A program made the position numbers and the translations under genes. A DNA stretch of 64,000 bases, from NCBI RefSeq assembly GCF_001314995.1, contig NZ_CP012938.1:3906001-3970000 (forward strand), in the 5' to 3' direction. The notes below the pieces were generated by a model, which saw nothing but the letters and a program-made list of their open reading frames with translations, was not told the origin of the DNA and searched no databases. Positions within the stretch are counted from its first letter, which is position 1. Each line of letters starts with the position of its first letter. This DNA comes from Bacteroides ovatus (GTDB taxonomy: Bacteria; Bacteroidota; Bacteroidia; Bacteroidales; Bacteroidaceae). Positions 18,801 to 27,588 of the stretch are shown here, one piece after another.

Positions 18801-19862
18801 CGGCAGTCACAGGAAGAAGGAACCGGATTCGGACTGTTGCAGGTGCAACGCATTGTAAAGATGCTGCATGGAAAAATCACTTTCTGTTCCGAGGAGGGCA
18901 AGGGAACTACTTTCATCGTAACATTGCCGCGAACCACCACCGTAGCCGAACCCGTGTCGCACGAATCATCCCTCGAACACCTTGCCGGCACATCGGATAA
19001 TAACAGCCCCGAAACGGATAAAATGAAAGATCCGGACGACCGGAATACATTGCTCATTGTAGAAGACCACGAAACTCTCCGTCACTACCTCCGCCAGACC
19101 TTTGAACACCTCTATCGGGTGATTGATGTTGCCGACGGACACGAAGCTATCGCCTGTCTCGCCAATGAATATCCGGACATCATCCTCTCCGACGTCATGA
19201 TGCCCGGCATACGGGGTGACGAGCTTTGCAGAATGGTCAAGGAAAATCCTGACACATCAGGTATTCCCGTCGTTCTGCTGACGGCAAAGGCTAACCACGA
19301 AGCAATAGTGGAAGGATTGAAGAAAGGCGCGGATGATTATATCCCCAAACCATTTAGTACAGAGATACTGAAATTGAAAGTACAAGGATTGATTGACAAT
19401 CGAAACAGGCAACGGCAGTTTTTCATGCGGCAAGCCATCGCTCAAGTAGAGGCGGGCGGCAAACGTGACGACAATGAAAGCAATGAAAACAATGAAAGTA
19501 TCGACAACAAAAACGTAACGACAGCAAGCGAAACAATGGCCGAGGGCGACCGCCGGTTTATCATGCAAGCTACCCGGTTTGTTCTTGAACATTTGGATGA
19601 ACCCGATTTCAACATCAATCTCTTATGCCATGAAATGGCAATGAGCCGAACACTATTCTACAGTCGCCTTAAATCACTGACGGGAAAAGGGCCGCAAGAG
19701 TTTATTCGTATCATCCGGCTACAAAAAGCTGCCGAACTGCTGAAAGAAGGTAAAAGCGTAACCGATGTCGCCACCGAAACCGGATTTGTCAACACGAAGT
19801 ATTTCAGTTCATTGTTCAAGAAACAATTCGGGATGCAACCGAGTAAATATAGTGGTAAATAG
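15891..19862 (+). CDS. Hybrid two-component system regulator (HTCS) of the mixed-linkage glucan PUL
   Basis: This 1323-aa one-protein two-component system spans the inner membrane. The order is a signal peptide or first membrane helix, a periplasmic beta-propeller of regulator repeats (LSSQRVFSIVEDGDGAMWIATKTGIDRYNG and similar up to ~640), a triple-tyrosine domain (to ~750), and a transmembrane helix (about 757-783). A histidine kinase follows with phospho-acceptor H802 (TAHDIRTPVTLIMAPLEDL), an ATPase domain (NLLSNACKYT, DNGIGIP, GTGFGL), a receiver with D1101 (DIILSDVMMPG) and an AraC-type HTH at the end (NINLLCHEMAMSRTLFYSRL, FKKQFGMQPSKY). Such proteins bind an oligosaccharide in the periplasm and activate the adjacent PUL. 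By position it should control the GH16-to-GH3 genes downstream, and its likely operator is described at 20263-20422. Confidence 0.95.
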   Translation: MVRFNLVITLLLMISIAVKAELTNRMFDVRHVGYAEGLSSQRVFSIVEDGDGAMWIATKTGIDRYNGHTVKNYDLPGSFYYGDLAGRRLYLLYDAQQGLFAYDHTGRIYRYSTILDHFEQVLHLGQLIQEEVILNKLCLDSDGTWWMGADKGLYKQEADHRIVAVLKGQYVNDIAFAGESLFVGTSNGVWQLSHALPDKKRQLLEGWNVQTLFCDKPKKELWIGTFGSGLSVMNLDTSKVLALEGQGSTFLHPIRAITDYDVHTILIGVDGGGVYAIDKDTKKARLLMNTKDDTDTYLRGNGVYAVTRDDQGNIWIGSYTGGVSVAILLKHPISILAHEKGNTHSLISNNVNDIEENPDGNQWFATDDGISIRNTLSGTWKHVLKEIVTISLCTSGNGNVWVGTYGDGVYLLDNNGRVLRHLTKQQGQLTTNYIFSVRQDMEGDLWIGGLDGCLIMFEKEKGSRQSFDVNWVQSIEPIDRNRVAVATVNGFFLVDKHTGNIQHYANSQEFHNQNVSAYIISMLFNDDGTVWLGTEGGGLNLYDMKNRTVKTFTVQEGLPSNDIYSLQRDDKKRLWVSTGKGIALIDSLRVSNLNYAGNIDKEYNKSSFARLMNGEFVYGSTDGAVFIMPLDISTVDYWTLLRFTGLTVDYQNVQEEESLRPAIHDMLADRAVRLGYKYNSFTVSFESINYRFQRDIVYQHILEGYDNDWSKPSAEGKASYTKVSPGTYLFKVRSLRRSDGKTISESTLEVKVSQPWWNSWWAWTIYLFIIGFVFYFILRYKSNQLQKKYDEDKIRFFIDTAHDIRTPVTLIMAPLEDLNREQDLSDKARYYLNLAHESTQKLHSLITQLLEFEKVDAHKPSSSSVPLCLNEVLLKEVSVFRSFCEKKQLTLNLTQPDESVFVSADKHLIEMLLDNLLSNACKYTMPQGEISLDLKATKRKAILSLKDNGIGIPKKAKKHIFSDIYRAENARQSQEEGTGFGLLQVQRIVKMLHGKITFCSEEGKGTTFIVTLPRTTTVAEPVSHESSLEHLAGTSDNNSPETDKMKDPDDRNTLLIVEDHETLRHYLRQTFEHLYRVIDVADGHEAIACLANEYPDIILSDVMMPGIRGDELCRMVKENPDTSGIPVVLLTAKANHEAIVEGLKKGADDYIPKPFSTEILKLKVQGLIDNRNRQRQFFMRQAIAQVEAGGKRDDNESNENNESIDNKNVTTASETMAEGDRRFIMQATRFVLEHLDEPDFNINLLCHEMAMSRTLFYSRLKSLTGKGPQEFIRIIRLQKAAELLKEGKSVTDVATETGFVNTKYFSSLFKKQFGMQPSKYSGK

Positions 19863-19908
19863 ACAAGTATTAAAGGTATAGAAATGAGCTAAACGATCAT
19901 TTGTTTTT

Positions 19909-20007
19909 AGACATAAGAACAAAAGAACATAAATGCTGCGCTTTGAAAATTATTTCTGTTGCTTATTGAACGGCTATTTTATTTTTTGTTCTTATGTTCT
20001 TATGTCT
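19909..20007. repeat. 24-bp near-perfect inverted repeat after the HTCS (possible terminator region)
   Basis: AGACATAAGAAC (19909-19920) is the exact reverse complement of GTTCTTATGTCT (19996-20007). The next 12 inner bases also pair at 10 of 12 positions, leaving a loop of about 50 nt. It begins 46 nt after the HTCS stop. No strong T-tract follows, so termination is possible but not certain. Confidence 0.6.
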
Positions 20008-20110
20008 GAATTAAATTCCTAACTAAAAACCGCATGGTTTGGAATCAATTGCCACTAATGATTTTATTAGTTATTTTTAAGCAATCGTTTACCTATTGAT
20101 AGTTATTTCA

Positions 20111-20206
20111 TTGCCTAAGGAGTTTTCGTTTGACTATAGTCAAGCGATAGTTCAACATATGTCAAGCGTTCGTTCAACAACTGTCAAACGAAAACTCCTT
20201 AGGCAA
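20111..20206. repeat. Perfect 24-bp inverted repeat with internal GTCAAGCG/GTTCAACA repeats
   Basis: The arm at 20111-20134 (TTGCCTAAGGAGTTTTCG, then TTTGAC) is the exact reverse complement of the arm at 20183-20206. The 48-nt loop contains two copies of GTCAAGCG followed by GTTCAACA, with a period of 23 nt. It lies in the 618-nt gap between the HTCS and the GH16 gene, upstream of the candidate operators. There is no T-tract, so it does not look like an ordinary terminator. Confidence 0.85.
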
Positions 20207-20262
20207 TTGAAAAAATAATATAAGCAAGAGAAAGAAATAAAAACTGCATATTGACGAGTTAT

Positions 20263-20422
20263 TGTCAGCAATAGTATCTTGGGATCATTCCGTACAGCAA
20301 CAATCTTCGAAAAAGAATGGGTAAGATAACGTCCGTTCGATAAAAATCAGCAGATTTGTCAGCAATCAAACCTAATATGTCAGCAATCTGACCATCGTTT
20401 CAGCCGGATATTAGCATCTTTG
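20263..20422 (+). promoter_or_regulatory. Candidate HTCS operator and promoter of the GH16-SusCD-GH3 operon
   Basis: TGTCAGCAAT occurs three times, at 20263, 20357 and 20379. The last two copies are tandem and start 22 bp apart, two helical turns, as expected for a dimeric AraC-type HTH. Their 3' end is 25 nt before CATCTTTG (20415-20422), a 7-of-8 match to the -7 box TAnnTTTG. No -33 element is evident, which fits an activator-dependent promoter. The GH16 ATG is 58 nt downstream. Binding by the adjacent HTCS is inference. Confidence 0.6.
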
Positions 20423-20480
20423 CACCAAGCTTTACAAGTATAAAGCACATATTACGTTTAACCTTTAAAATGCTAAAACG

Positions 20481-21296
20481 ATGAAAAAAGTAGCACTATT
20501 CCTATTTTTATCCGTTTGCTTCGCGCAACAATCCTGTTCGTCGGATTCTGTTGGAACGGAACCGGAAGAAAATCCACAAGACATTCTTTTTAAAGACGAT
20601 TTCAACTTTTTCGACGAAAAAGTATGGACGAAAGAAACTCATGAACCCGGTTGGACCAACCAAGAGCTACAGGCATACGATGCCGCTCATGTATCGGTAG
20701 GAAAAGACGGGGATAAATCGGTTCTGATTCTTACCGCCGAACGCAAAGGGAATAAAATCTATTCAGGCAGGATCAATTCAAAAGGAAAAAAGAGTTTCAA
20801 GTATCGCAAGATAGAAGCAAGCATCAAGCTTCCCAAGACTAACGGCGGACTATGGCCTGCTTTCTGGATGATGGGAGACAACGACAAACAGTGGCCGGCA
20901 TGCGGGGAGATTGATATTATGGAAATGGGAGAACAGAGCGGAATGGCTGCGGGCGATTCGGAAAAACAAGTGAACACCGCCATTCACTATGGCCCCAGCG
21001 CAGCGGCTCACGAACAGCAATACTACAAAGCCAATGTTGCCAACAGCCTACAAGACGGCAATTATCACACCTACTCCCTGGATTGGGATGAAAACAACCT
21101 GACAATATCCATTGACAACGTCAAGTTTCATACGTTCGACATTAGCTCGAACACATACTTTCATGACAACTTCTACATCCTGTTCAACCTCGCCGTGGGA
21201 GGTGCGTTTACAGGAATTACCGATATTAATAAACTGACGGGCCTGAAAGACGGTCAGAAAGTGAATATGTACATCGACTGGGTGAAAATATTATAG
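20481..21296 (+). CDS. Glycoside hydrolase family 16 endo-beta-glucanase lipoprotein
   Basis: This surface lipoprotein (lipobox QQSC after a short signal peptide) of 271 aa is one GH16 beta-jelly-roll domain. The catalytic motif is GEIDIMEMGE with nucleophile E143, assisting D145 and acid/base E148, the bulged form found in lichenases and laminarinases. Other family signs are WTKETHEPGWTNQELQAY near the N-terminus, NGGLWPAFWMMG, and YHTYSLDWDENNLTISIDN. The enzyme should cut mixed-linkage beta(1,3)/(1,4)-glucan at the cell surface to give oligosaccharides for the SusC transporter encoded 20 nt downstream. The gene order (HTCS, GH16, SusC, SusD, SGBP, GH3) matches the mixed-linkage glucan locus described in B. 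ovatus. A laminarin target cannot be excluded from sequence alone. Confidence 0.93.
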   Translation: MKKVALFLFLSVCFAQQSCSSDSVGTEPEENPQDILFKDDFNFFDEKVWTKETHEPGWTNQELQAYDAAHVSVGKDGDKSVLILTAERKGNKIYSGRINSKGKKSFKYRKIEASIKLPKTNGGLWPAFWMMGDNDKQWPACGEIDIMEMGEQSGMAAGDSEKQVNTAIHYGPSAAAHEQQYYKANVANSLQDGNYHTYSLDWDENNLTISIDNVKFHTFDISSNTYFHDNFYILFNLAVGGAFTGITDINKLTGLKDGQKVNMYIDWVKIL

Positions 21297-21316
21297 GAAT
21301 CTTAAATATACATGCT

Positions 21317-24300
21317 ATGAATATGGAAAAATGTAAGTATCTACTGTTTTGCGGAACACTCGCCCTTTGGATGGCGGGAAGTTTCCAGCAAGTGTATGCA
21401 GCAACGGAACCAAGTTCCCAAGCTATTCAACAACAAAGCAACAAGGTAACCGGAAAAGTGAGCGATGCCACAGGTCCCATCATTGGGGCTTCCGTAGTGG
21501 AGAAAGGAACTGCCAACGGAACGATTACCGATCTGGATGGAAATTTCAGTTTGAATGTAAAAGCGGGAGCTACGCTCGTTGTCAGCTACGTGGGTTATAA
21601 ATCCGAAGAAGTAAAAGCGGGAAGAGGTCCTTTGAACATCACCTTGAAAGAGGATGCCAAAGCATTGGATGAAGTGGTAGTTACCGCCCTTGGCATCAAG
21701 AGAGAGCGCAAAGCGTTGGGCTACGGCATTGATGAAGTGAAAGGTGAAGCCTTGACCAAAGCGAAAGAGACGAATCTCATCAACTCCATGGCAGGACGTG
21801 TGCCAGGCTTGGTAGTCAGCCAGACCGCCGGTGGTCCTTCCGGTTCTACGCGCGTTATTCTGCGAGGCAGTACCGAAATGACCGGCAATAACCAGCCTCT
21901 TTATGTAGTGGACGGTGTACCTTTGGACAACACTAATTTCGGCAGTGCCGGCACAAACGGAGGCTTCGACTTGGGCGACGGTATTTCGAGCATCAATGCC
22001 GATGACGTAGAAAACATGTCGGTATTGAAAGGCCCTGCGGCATCTGCACTTTATGGTAGCCGTGCCAGCCACGGTGTTATCTTGATTACAACCAAGCGAG
22101 CCAACAAGGATAAAATCAGCGTGGAATATAACGGAACGCTGACTTTCGACACCCAACTTGCCAAATGGGATGAAGTGCAACAGATATATGGTATGGGAAG
22201 CAACGGTACTTATAGCTATGATGCCATATCCAACACAAACAAAAGTTGGGGCCCCAAAGCGGACGGTTCAAACATGTTGAAGTATTTCGACGGCGTAGAA
22301 CGCCCTTTCCTCATTGTCCCCGACAATACGTCCAACTTCTTCCGCACAGGTATCACCGCCACCAACTCCGCCATCATAGGTGTGAACAGCGGAAAAACCG
22401 GAATTCGCTTTACCTATACGGATATGCGCAATAAAGACATTGTTCCCCAGACGCACATGAGCCGTGACATTTTCAACCTGCGCGCCAATACGTCTGCAGG
22501 AAAGGTAGACTTGGATTTCAGTGTCAACTATACACGGGAAGACGTGAAGAACCGTCCGGCTCTGGGCGACAGCAAGTCCAATATCGGTAAAAACCTGATG
22601 ACCCTTGCCACCACCTACGACCAGGAATGGTTGCAAACCTATCAGACTGCCGACGGCGAATATTCCAACTGGAACGGCATGGATCCCTACAACGTGAATC
22701 CGTACTGGGATATCTATAAGAACTTCAACAAATCCAAGAAAGACTTGTTCCGCATGAACGGCAAGGCCGTATGGAACATCGACCCACATCTGAAACTTCA
22801 GGCAACGCTGGGTGCCGAACTCAACTGGTTCACGTTCGATGATTACAAAGCACCTACCACTCCCGGATTCGAAGCCGGAAGACTTCAAAACAGTGCTTTC
22901 CGCAACCGCATGTACAACTTTGAAGCGTTGGCTCTCTACAACAACCATTGGGGTGATTTCGATTTCAATGCTACATTAGGCGGCAATGTATATAAGGTGA
23001 ACAACCAGACCACCGTTACCACCGCTCAAGACATGAAGATACGCGATGTCCCTTCATTGACGAGCTTCAACGAGATCAGTGTAGTGCCCGGCAGTTACCG
23101 CAAGCAGATTAATTCGGTTTACGGAGCAGTGAACGTGGGATGGAAACACATGCTTTACCTCGATGCTACGTTGCGTGGCGACCAATCGTCTACCCTTCCC
23201 ACTGGCAACAACATGTATGTGTATCCTTCTTTCTCCGGTAGCTTTGTATTCTCCGAGCTGACAAAACTGGGCGACCTCCTGCCTTACGGAAAGGTGCGTA
23301 TGTCATGGGCCCAAGTAGGTAGCGATACCGATCCTTATCAATTGGGACTCGTCTATACGAAATCCAAATATGCTTATCCCGGATATACCATCGGATATAT
23401 CGATAACGGAACCATCCCCAACAAAGACTTGAAACCAACCAAAACAAACTCCGTGGAAATGGGATTGGAATTGAAATTCCTGAAGAACCGTATCGGACTG
23501 GATTTCACCTACTATTCTCAAATCAGTAAAAACCAGATTATGGGAATGGCAAGTTCCTGGACAACCGGTTACAACTATCGCTTGATTAATGCCGGCAAGA
23601 TAGAAAACAAAGGTATTGAGATTGCCCTTAGCACACGACCGATTCAAACACGCGATTTTTCCTGGGACATTAATCTGAACTTCTCCAAAAACAGCAACAA
23701 AGTAAAAGAACTGGATGGCGAATCAGATATGTTTGAACTGGAAAAGGCGTCTTGGCTCGACGTTCAGGTGGCCGCTAAGGTAGGCGAGAACTTTGGTTCT
23801 ATTGTAGGCCCGGACTTCCAACGGAACGAAAAGGGAGATATTCTGATTGACCCGCAAACCGGTCTGCCGCAATATGACAAGAGCAACCATGTATTAGGTA
23901 ATGCCTCTTGGGACTGGACAGGTGGATTACTCACCAACTTTACCTACAAGAATCTCTCGCTGGTAGCAGTATTCGATGTGAAAGTAGGCGCCGACCTCTA
24001 TTCTATGTCTGCCCGTGCTGCTTACGAATCGGGTAAAAGTCCGGAAACATTGGCAGGACGCGACGCCTGGTATCGCTCGGAAGAAGAAAGATTGGCAGCC
24101 GGCATTGCAAAAGGAGCCGATAACTGGAAGCCGACAGGCGGATTCGTTGCTCCGGGTGTCATCGACAACGGTGATGGAACATATCGTCCCAACGACATCT
24201 ACATCAATCCGGAAGACTACTGGATGAGCGTTTGCCGTAATGCACCTTCTATGTTTATTTACGACAACTCATACGTGAAATGCCGTGAGCTGACGTTGAG

Positions 24301-24505
24301 TTACAATGTACCCAAATCCTGGCTGAAGAATGTAGTAAGCGGACTGACCGTTTCGTTCGTTGCCCGCAATCCGTTCATCGTATGGAAGAATATCCCGAAT
24401 ATCGACCCGGATTCCAACTACAACAATACCACCGGTATGGGACTTGAATACGGTTCGTTGCCTTCACGCAGAAGCTATGGTTTTAATGTAAATGTGAAAT
24501 TCTAA
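21317..24505 (+). CDS. SusC-like TonB-dependent transporter (mixed-linkage glucan PUL)
   Basis: This is a complete 1062-aa SusC-family outer-membrane transporter. After the signal peptide it has a carboxypeptidase-regulatory-like domain (NKVTGKVSDATGPIIGASV, then ITDLDGNFSLNV), the TonB box region EVVVTALGIKRE, and a plug with QPLYVVDGVPLDN and SVLKGPAASALYGSRASHG. A barrel follows, ending in SYGFNVNVKF. It takes up the gluco-oligosaccharides released by the GH16 enzyme, together with the SusD encoded 11 nt downstream. The ATG at 21317 is followed by a second at 21323, and either may be used. Confidence 0.95.
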   Translation: MNMEKCKYLLFCGTLALWMAGSFQQVYAATEPSSQAIQQQSNKVTGKVSDATGPIIGASVVEKGTANGTITDLDGNFSLNVKAGATLVVSYVGYKSEEVKAGRGPLNITLKEDAKALDEVVVTALGIKRERKALGYGIDEVKGEALTKAKETNLINSMAGRVPGLVVSQTAGGPSGSTRVILRGSTEMTGNNQPLYVVDGVPLDNTNFGSAGTNGGFDLGDGISSINADDVENMSVLKGPAASALYGSRASHGVILITTKRANKDKISVEYNGTLTFDTQLAKWDEVQQIYGMGSNGTYSYDAISNTNKSWGPKADGSNMLKYFDGVERPFLIVPDNTSNFFRTGITATNSAIIGVNSGKTGIRFTYTDMRNKDIVPQTHMSRDIFNLRANTSAGKVDLDFSVNYTREDVKNRPALGDSKSNIGKNLMTLATTYDQEWLQTYQTADGEYSNWNGMDPYNVNPYWDIYKNFNKSKKDLFRMNGKAVWNIDPHLKLQATLGAELNWFTFDDYKAPTTPGFEAGRLQNSAFRNRMYNFEALALYNNHWGDFDFNATLGGNVYKVNNQTTVTTAQDMKIRDVPSLTSFNEISVVPGSYRKQINSVYGAVNVGWKHMLYLDATLRGDQSSTLPTGNNMYVYPSFSGSFVFSELTKLGDLLPYGKVRMSWAQVGSDTDPYQLGLVYTKSKYAYPGYTIGYIDNGTIPNKDLKPTKTNSVEMGLELKFLKNRIGLDFTYYSQISKNQIMGMASSWTTGYNYRLINAGKIENKGIEIALSTRPIQTRDFSWDINLNFSKNSNKVKELDGESDMFELEKASWLDVQVAAKVGENFGSIVGPDFQRNEKGDILIDPQTGLPQYDKSNHVLGNASWDWTGGLLTNFTYKNLSLVAVFDVKVGADLYSMSARAAYESGKSPETLAGRDAWYRSEEERLAAGIAKGADNWKPTGGFVAPGVIDNGDGTYRPNDIYINPEDYWMSVCRNAPSMFIYDNSYVKCRELTLSYNVPKSWLKNVVSGLTVSFVARNPFIVWKNIPNIDPDSNYNNTTGMGLEYGSLPSRRSYGFNVNVKF

Positions 24506-24516
24506 AAAGATATATC

Positions 24517-26193
24517 ATGAGACAATCTAAATACATCACAATCATCACGATGGCATGTGCCCTGTTTTTCGCTTCTTGCAGCGATGAATACATGGAAAAC
24601 ATGAATACCGACCCTTCCAAGGCCGCTACCATCGACCCGAATGCGCAGCTCACCACTGCCCAACTGCAAACGTACGGAGACCTTAGTATGATGGAAATCT
24701 ACCGTAACTACCATTATGCATTCACCCAACAACTGATGGGATGTTGGAACACCACCAACTACGGCGGACGCCATACGCTAGACAATAATGAAATGAGCCG
24801 TATCTGGACATCGTTCTACACTCAATCCCTGAAGAATATCATTGATGCTCAATATCGCACAGCCGAAGATGCAGAGAAAGTGAATATCAACTCTGTACTC
24901 CGCATTTATCGGGTTTATCTTATGTCTATCATCACCGACACTTACGGAGACGCTCCTTTCAGTGAAGCCGGCCTGGGATTCCTCGAAGGAAAGTTCAATC
25001 CGAAGTATGACAAACAGGAAGATATTTACAACGCTTTCTTTCTGGAGCTGGAAGATGCCGTCAATAAAATCGATCCGACCAAAGATAAAGTGACAGGTGA
25101 CCTCATCTATGCCGGTGATGTAACTAAATGGCAACAACTGGCAAACTCGCTTCGCCTACGTTTTGCCATGCGAATATCCAGTGTCAATCCTACAAAGGCA
25201 CAAACGGAATTTGAAAACGCTTTGGCTGCCAATGGGGGTGTGATAACGGACGCCTCAAGCGATGCGCTCATCAAATACATGACAATCGCATTTAGTTTCG
25301 GACAAGAAGCTTACTCTGATTATCGCGGAAATTCATTGTCACAGTTGTTGTTCGGCAACGACCCCGCTAATAATCCAAGTTACCTCTGTTCCACTTTCTT
25401 TAATCAGTTATACAATTCCGGTGACCCCCGTACATTCAAAATTTCCCGTTGTTATTATGACGGGCTGATGAGTGCCACCAGTCCCGACAATCGTGTCGAC
25501 ATCACCCAAGAGATGATTGAAAAAGGGATTGCTTTCAGTCCGCGCGACCCAGGTGCCTACTCGTGGGAACCATGGCCTACAGGGTACGACAGCGATATTT
25601 GTGCGGAATTAGCCGTTAACAACCCTTCCGTTACAGCAACCATGGCTCGTGAAGTGGAACCCAAACTTGCCAATAATTTCCTAAAAAGCGACAATCCGGG
25701 CGTAGTGATGACCTCTGCAGAAGTGAAGTTCCTGATGGCGGAAGCTACCGTGAAAAAATGGAATGTCGGCAGTGTGTCAGCAGAAGATCTTTACAAGCAA
25801 GGAGTACGTGCTGCTATTGATTTCCTGACAGACAACTACGGTTGCACGGCTACTACTGATGCAGAGTTTGATGCATTCATTCAAGATAAAGGGGCGTTCG
25901 GACATACGGACAATCAGAAACTTGAAGCTATCAATACACAGGCCTGGATTCTTCACTTCACCAATCCTGCCGAATGTTGGGCAAACGTGCGTCGTTCCGG
26001 TTATCCGAAGTTGAAATCACCGGCAGAATATGGGTTCGGACAATACCTCACCGGTGGAACGGAAATTCCGGTACGTCTATGCTATCCTGTATTGGAATCT
26101 TCCTATAATAAAAAGAGCTACAATGAAGCCATCGAGCGCATGGGAGGAACAGACAATTGGCACAGCCTTCTGTGGTGGGATACTGAAAACTAA
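24517..26193 (+). CDS. SusD-like surface glycan-binding lipoprotein (SGBP-A)
   Basis: This 558-aa lipoprotein has lipobox FASC (mature CSDEYMENMNTDP). It belongs to the SusD-like group with the early NYHYAFTQQLMGCWN region and the C-terminal NTQAWILHFTNPAECWANVRRSGYP signature, the variant often grouped as SusD-like family 2. It caps the SusC barrel encoded 11 nt upstream and binds the beta-glucan at the surface. A counterpart called SGBP-A is known at this place in the B. ovatus mixed-linkage glucan PUL. Specific binding residues cannot be assigned from sequence alone. Confidence 0.93.
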   Translation: MRQSKYITIITMACALFFASCSDEYMENMNTDPSKAATIDPNAQLTTAQLQTYGDLSMMEIYRNYHYAFTQQLMGCWNTTNYGGRHTLDNNEMSRIWTSFYTQSLKNIIDAQYRTAEDAEKVNINSVLRIYRVYLMSIITDTYGDAPFSEAGLGFLEGKFNPKYDKQEDIYNAFFLELEDAVNKIDPTKDKVTGDLIYAGDVTKWQQLANSLRLRFAMRISSVNPTKAQTEFENALAANGGVITDASSDALIKYMTIAFSFGQEAYSDYRGNSLSQLLFGNDPANNPSYLCSTFFNQLYNSGDPRTFKISRCYYDGLMSATSPDNRVDITQEMIEKGIAFSPRDPGAYSWEPWPTGYDSDICAELAVNNPSVTATMAREVEPKLANNFLKSDNPGVVMTSAEVKFLMAEATVKKWNVGSVSAEDLYKQGVRAAIDFLTDNYGCTATTDAEFDAFIQDKGAFGHTDNQKLEAINTQAWILHFTNPAECWANVRRSGYPKLKSPAEYGFGQYLTGGTEIPVRLCYPVLESSYNKKSYNEAIERMGGTDNWHSLLWWDTEN

Positions 26194-26213
26194 CTATTAA
26201 ACAATCATCCATT

Positions 26214-27476
26214 ATGAAAAAGATATATATTGCACTATTTGCCCTACTCGCTGTAGGCTCCACATTTACTGCATGCACCGAGGAAGAACCGTTCGCTACG
26301 GTGACAGAAAATGATGATCCGCATATCCTTGCCCCGGTATTCCCTGACAGAACGAACGGCCAATTGGCTACATTCGCCAACATCAGTCGGGATGCGAACT
26401 TATCCATCGCGCTGACCGTGACTCCGAAAGATTACACCACAGTAACCTGGTTCATTGATGGGCAGGAAGTAGAATCGGGTACCGACTCCGACAAAGAAAT
26501 CAACCGTAGTCTGAAAGCCGGTACGTATAATTTGAAAATAGAAGTGGAAACTGTGAAAGGGAAGAAGACTTCCCGTGAAGGATTGGTGGTGGTCAATCCG
26601 TTGGCTGATGACCCTCAATCGAAAGAAGTAGCCTTTGAGAGAATTGTATCTCCCGGTAAGACTGCCCGTTTATATGGCAGTAATTTACAGAACGTAACAG
26701 CCATCCTCTTGGGAGGAAACACGATCACCGATCCTACTTATGTTGAATCGGCAGACGAGAATTATCTGGAATACACCATTCCGACAGGCGTAAGCGAAGG
26801 CGATTACCGTATCGTTCTGCAAGATGCCGACGGCAATCAATATGGAGCCGACATGGTGAAAGTAACCAATGCTTCCCTTGTCATTTCGGGAGCTAACCGG
26901 GCTACTGCCAACGTGGATTGGACCATTTCCGGCATCAATCTCGAAAACATCGCTTCTCTAACCATTGGCGGGCAAACGGTATCTCAATTCAGCAACCAAT
27001 CTTCTACAGAGATTACGCTGACTTGTCCGGATTTGTCTGATGGAAGCTATACGATGACAGGCAAGACCCGCAGCGGAGAGGCTGTGCAGTTCTTGAACGA
27101 TAATATTACGACTACCGAACAGACTGTGACCGTATCTACCGAAATAACGCTTTGGTCAGGACACCATTACGTTTCGTGGGATAAGCCGGACGGTGATCCC
27201 AACAAAACTTTTGGTTTGATTCCAATGGATGTATTTGCTGGTATCACAGCCGGGTCGACACTGAAAGTAGTCTACTCCATAGAACCTACTGCCGAATATC
27301 ATAAAATGCAGCTTGCCACAGGCTATTGGACAGGCTTGGCAAGTGAGATGGAATTTACGGAAAACGGTGAATATACACTGATACTAACACAAGACATGTT
27401 GAATAAGATTCAAGCTGAAGCCGGATTCTTATGTGTAGGACATGGCTATTATGTAGATTTGGTAACCGTGAAATAA
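26214..27476 (+). CDS. Second surface glycan-binding lipoprotein (SusE-position, SGBP-B, Ig/IPT-like)
   Basis: This 420-aa lipoprotein (lipobox FTAC) is built of Ig-like modules. The first is PKD-like (TVTWFIDGQEVESG, about 78-91). Two IPT/TIG-like modules follow (VSPGKTARLYGSNLQNVTAILLGG, then WTISGINLENIASLTIGGQ). A C-terminal domain of about 110 residues (WSGHHYVSWDKPDGDP onward) carries exposed aromatics typical for glycan binding. It stands at the SusE/SGBP-B position between SusD and GH3. The role is to hold polysaccharide at the cell surface, with no enzymatic motif. The 112-nt gap to the GH3 gene contains a hairpin. Confidence 0.85.
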   Translation: MKKIYIALFALLAVGSTFTACTEEEPFATVTENDDPHILAPVFPDRTNGQLATFANISRDANLSIALTVTPKDYTTVTWFIDGQEVESGTDSDKEINRSLKAGTYNLKIEVETVKGKKTSREGLVVVNPLADDPQSKEVAFERIVSPGKTARLYGSNLQNVTAILLGGNTITDPTYVESADENYLEYTIPTGVSEGDYRIVLQDADGNQYGADMVKVTNASLVISGANRATANVDWTISGINLENIASLTIGGQTVSQFSNQSSTEITLTCPDLSDGSYTMTGKTRSGEAVQFLNDNITTTEQTVTVSTEITLWSGHHYVSWDKPDGDPNKTFGLIPMDVFAGITAGSTLKVVYSIEPTAEYHKMQLATGYWTGLASEMEFTENGEYTLILTQDMLNKIQAEAGFLCVGHGYYVDLVTVK

Positions 27477-27515
27477 TGTTCCTAAGTAAGTTTAAAAATC
27501 ATTCATACCATAAGT

Positions 27516-27555
27516 ATCTGTCATTCTTCGGGTTAAAGCCCTCTGAATGACAGAT
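27516..27555 (+). repeat. Hairpin between SGBP-B and GH3 genes
   Basis: ATCTGTCATTC (27516-27526) pairs perfectly with GAATGACAGAT (27545-27555), with an inner GGG/CCC pairing. No T-tract follows, so it is more likely an mRNA stability or processing element inside the operon than a terminator. Confidence 0.65.
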
Positions 27556-27588
27556 TACATAAACGATGCTACTTAAAAACAAATCATA

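Noticed and set aside
21341..22180. 279-aa open frame on the minus strand
   Set aside because: It is fully antisense to a clear SusC gene, has no family motif and reflects codon bias of the sense gene.
22268..22948. 226-aa open frame on the minus strand
   Set aside because: It also lies antisense within SusC, without signal peptide or domain signs.
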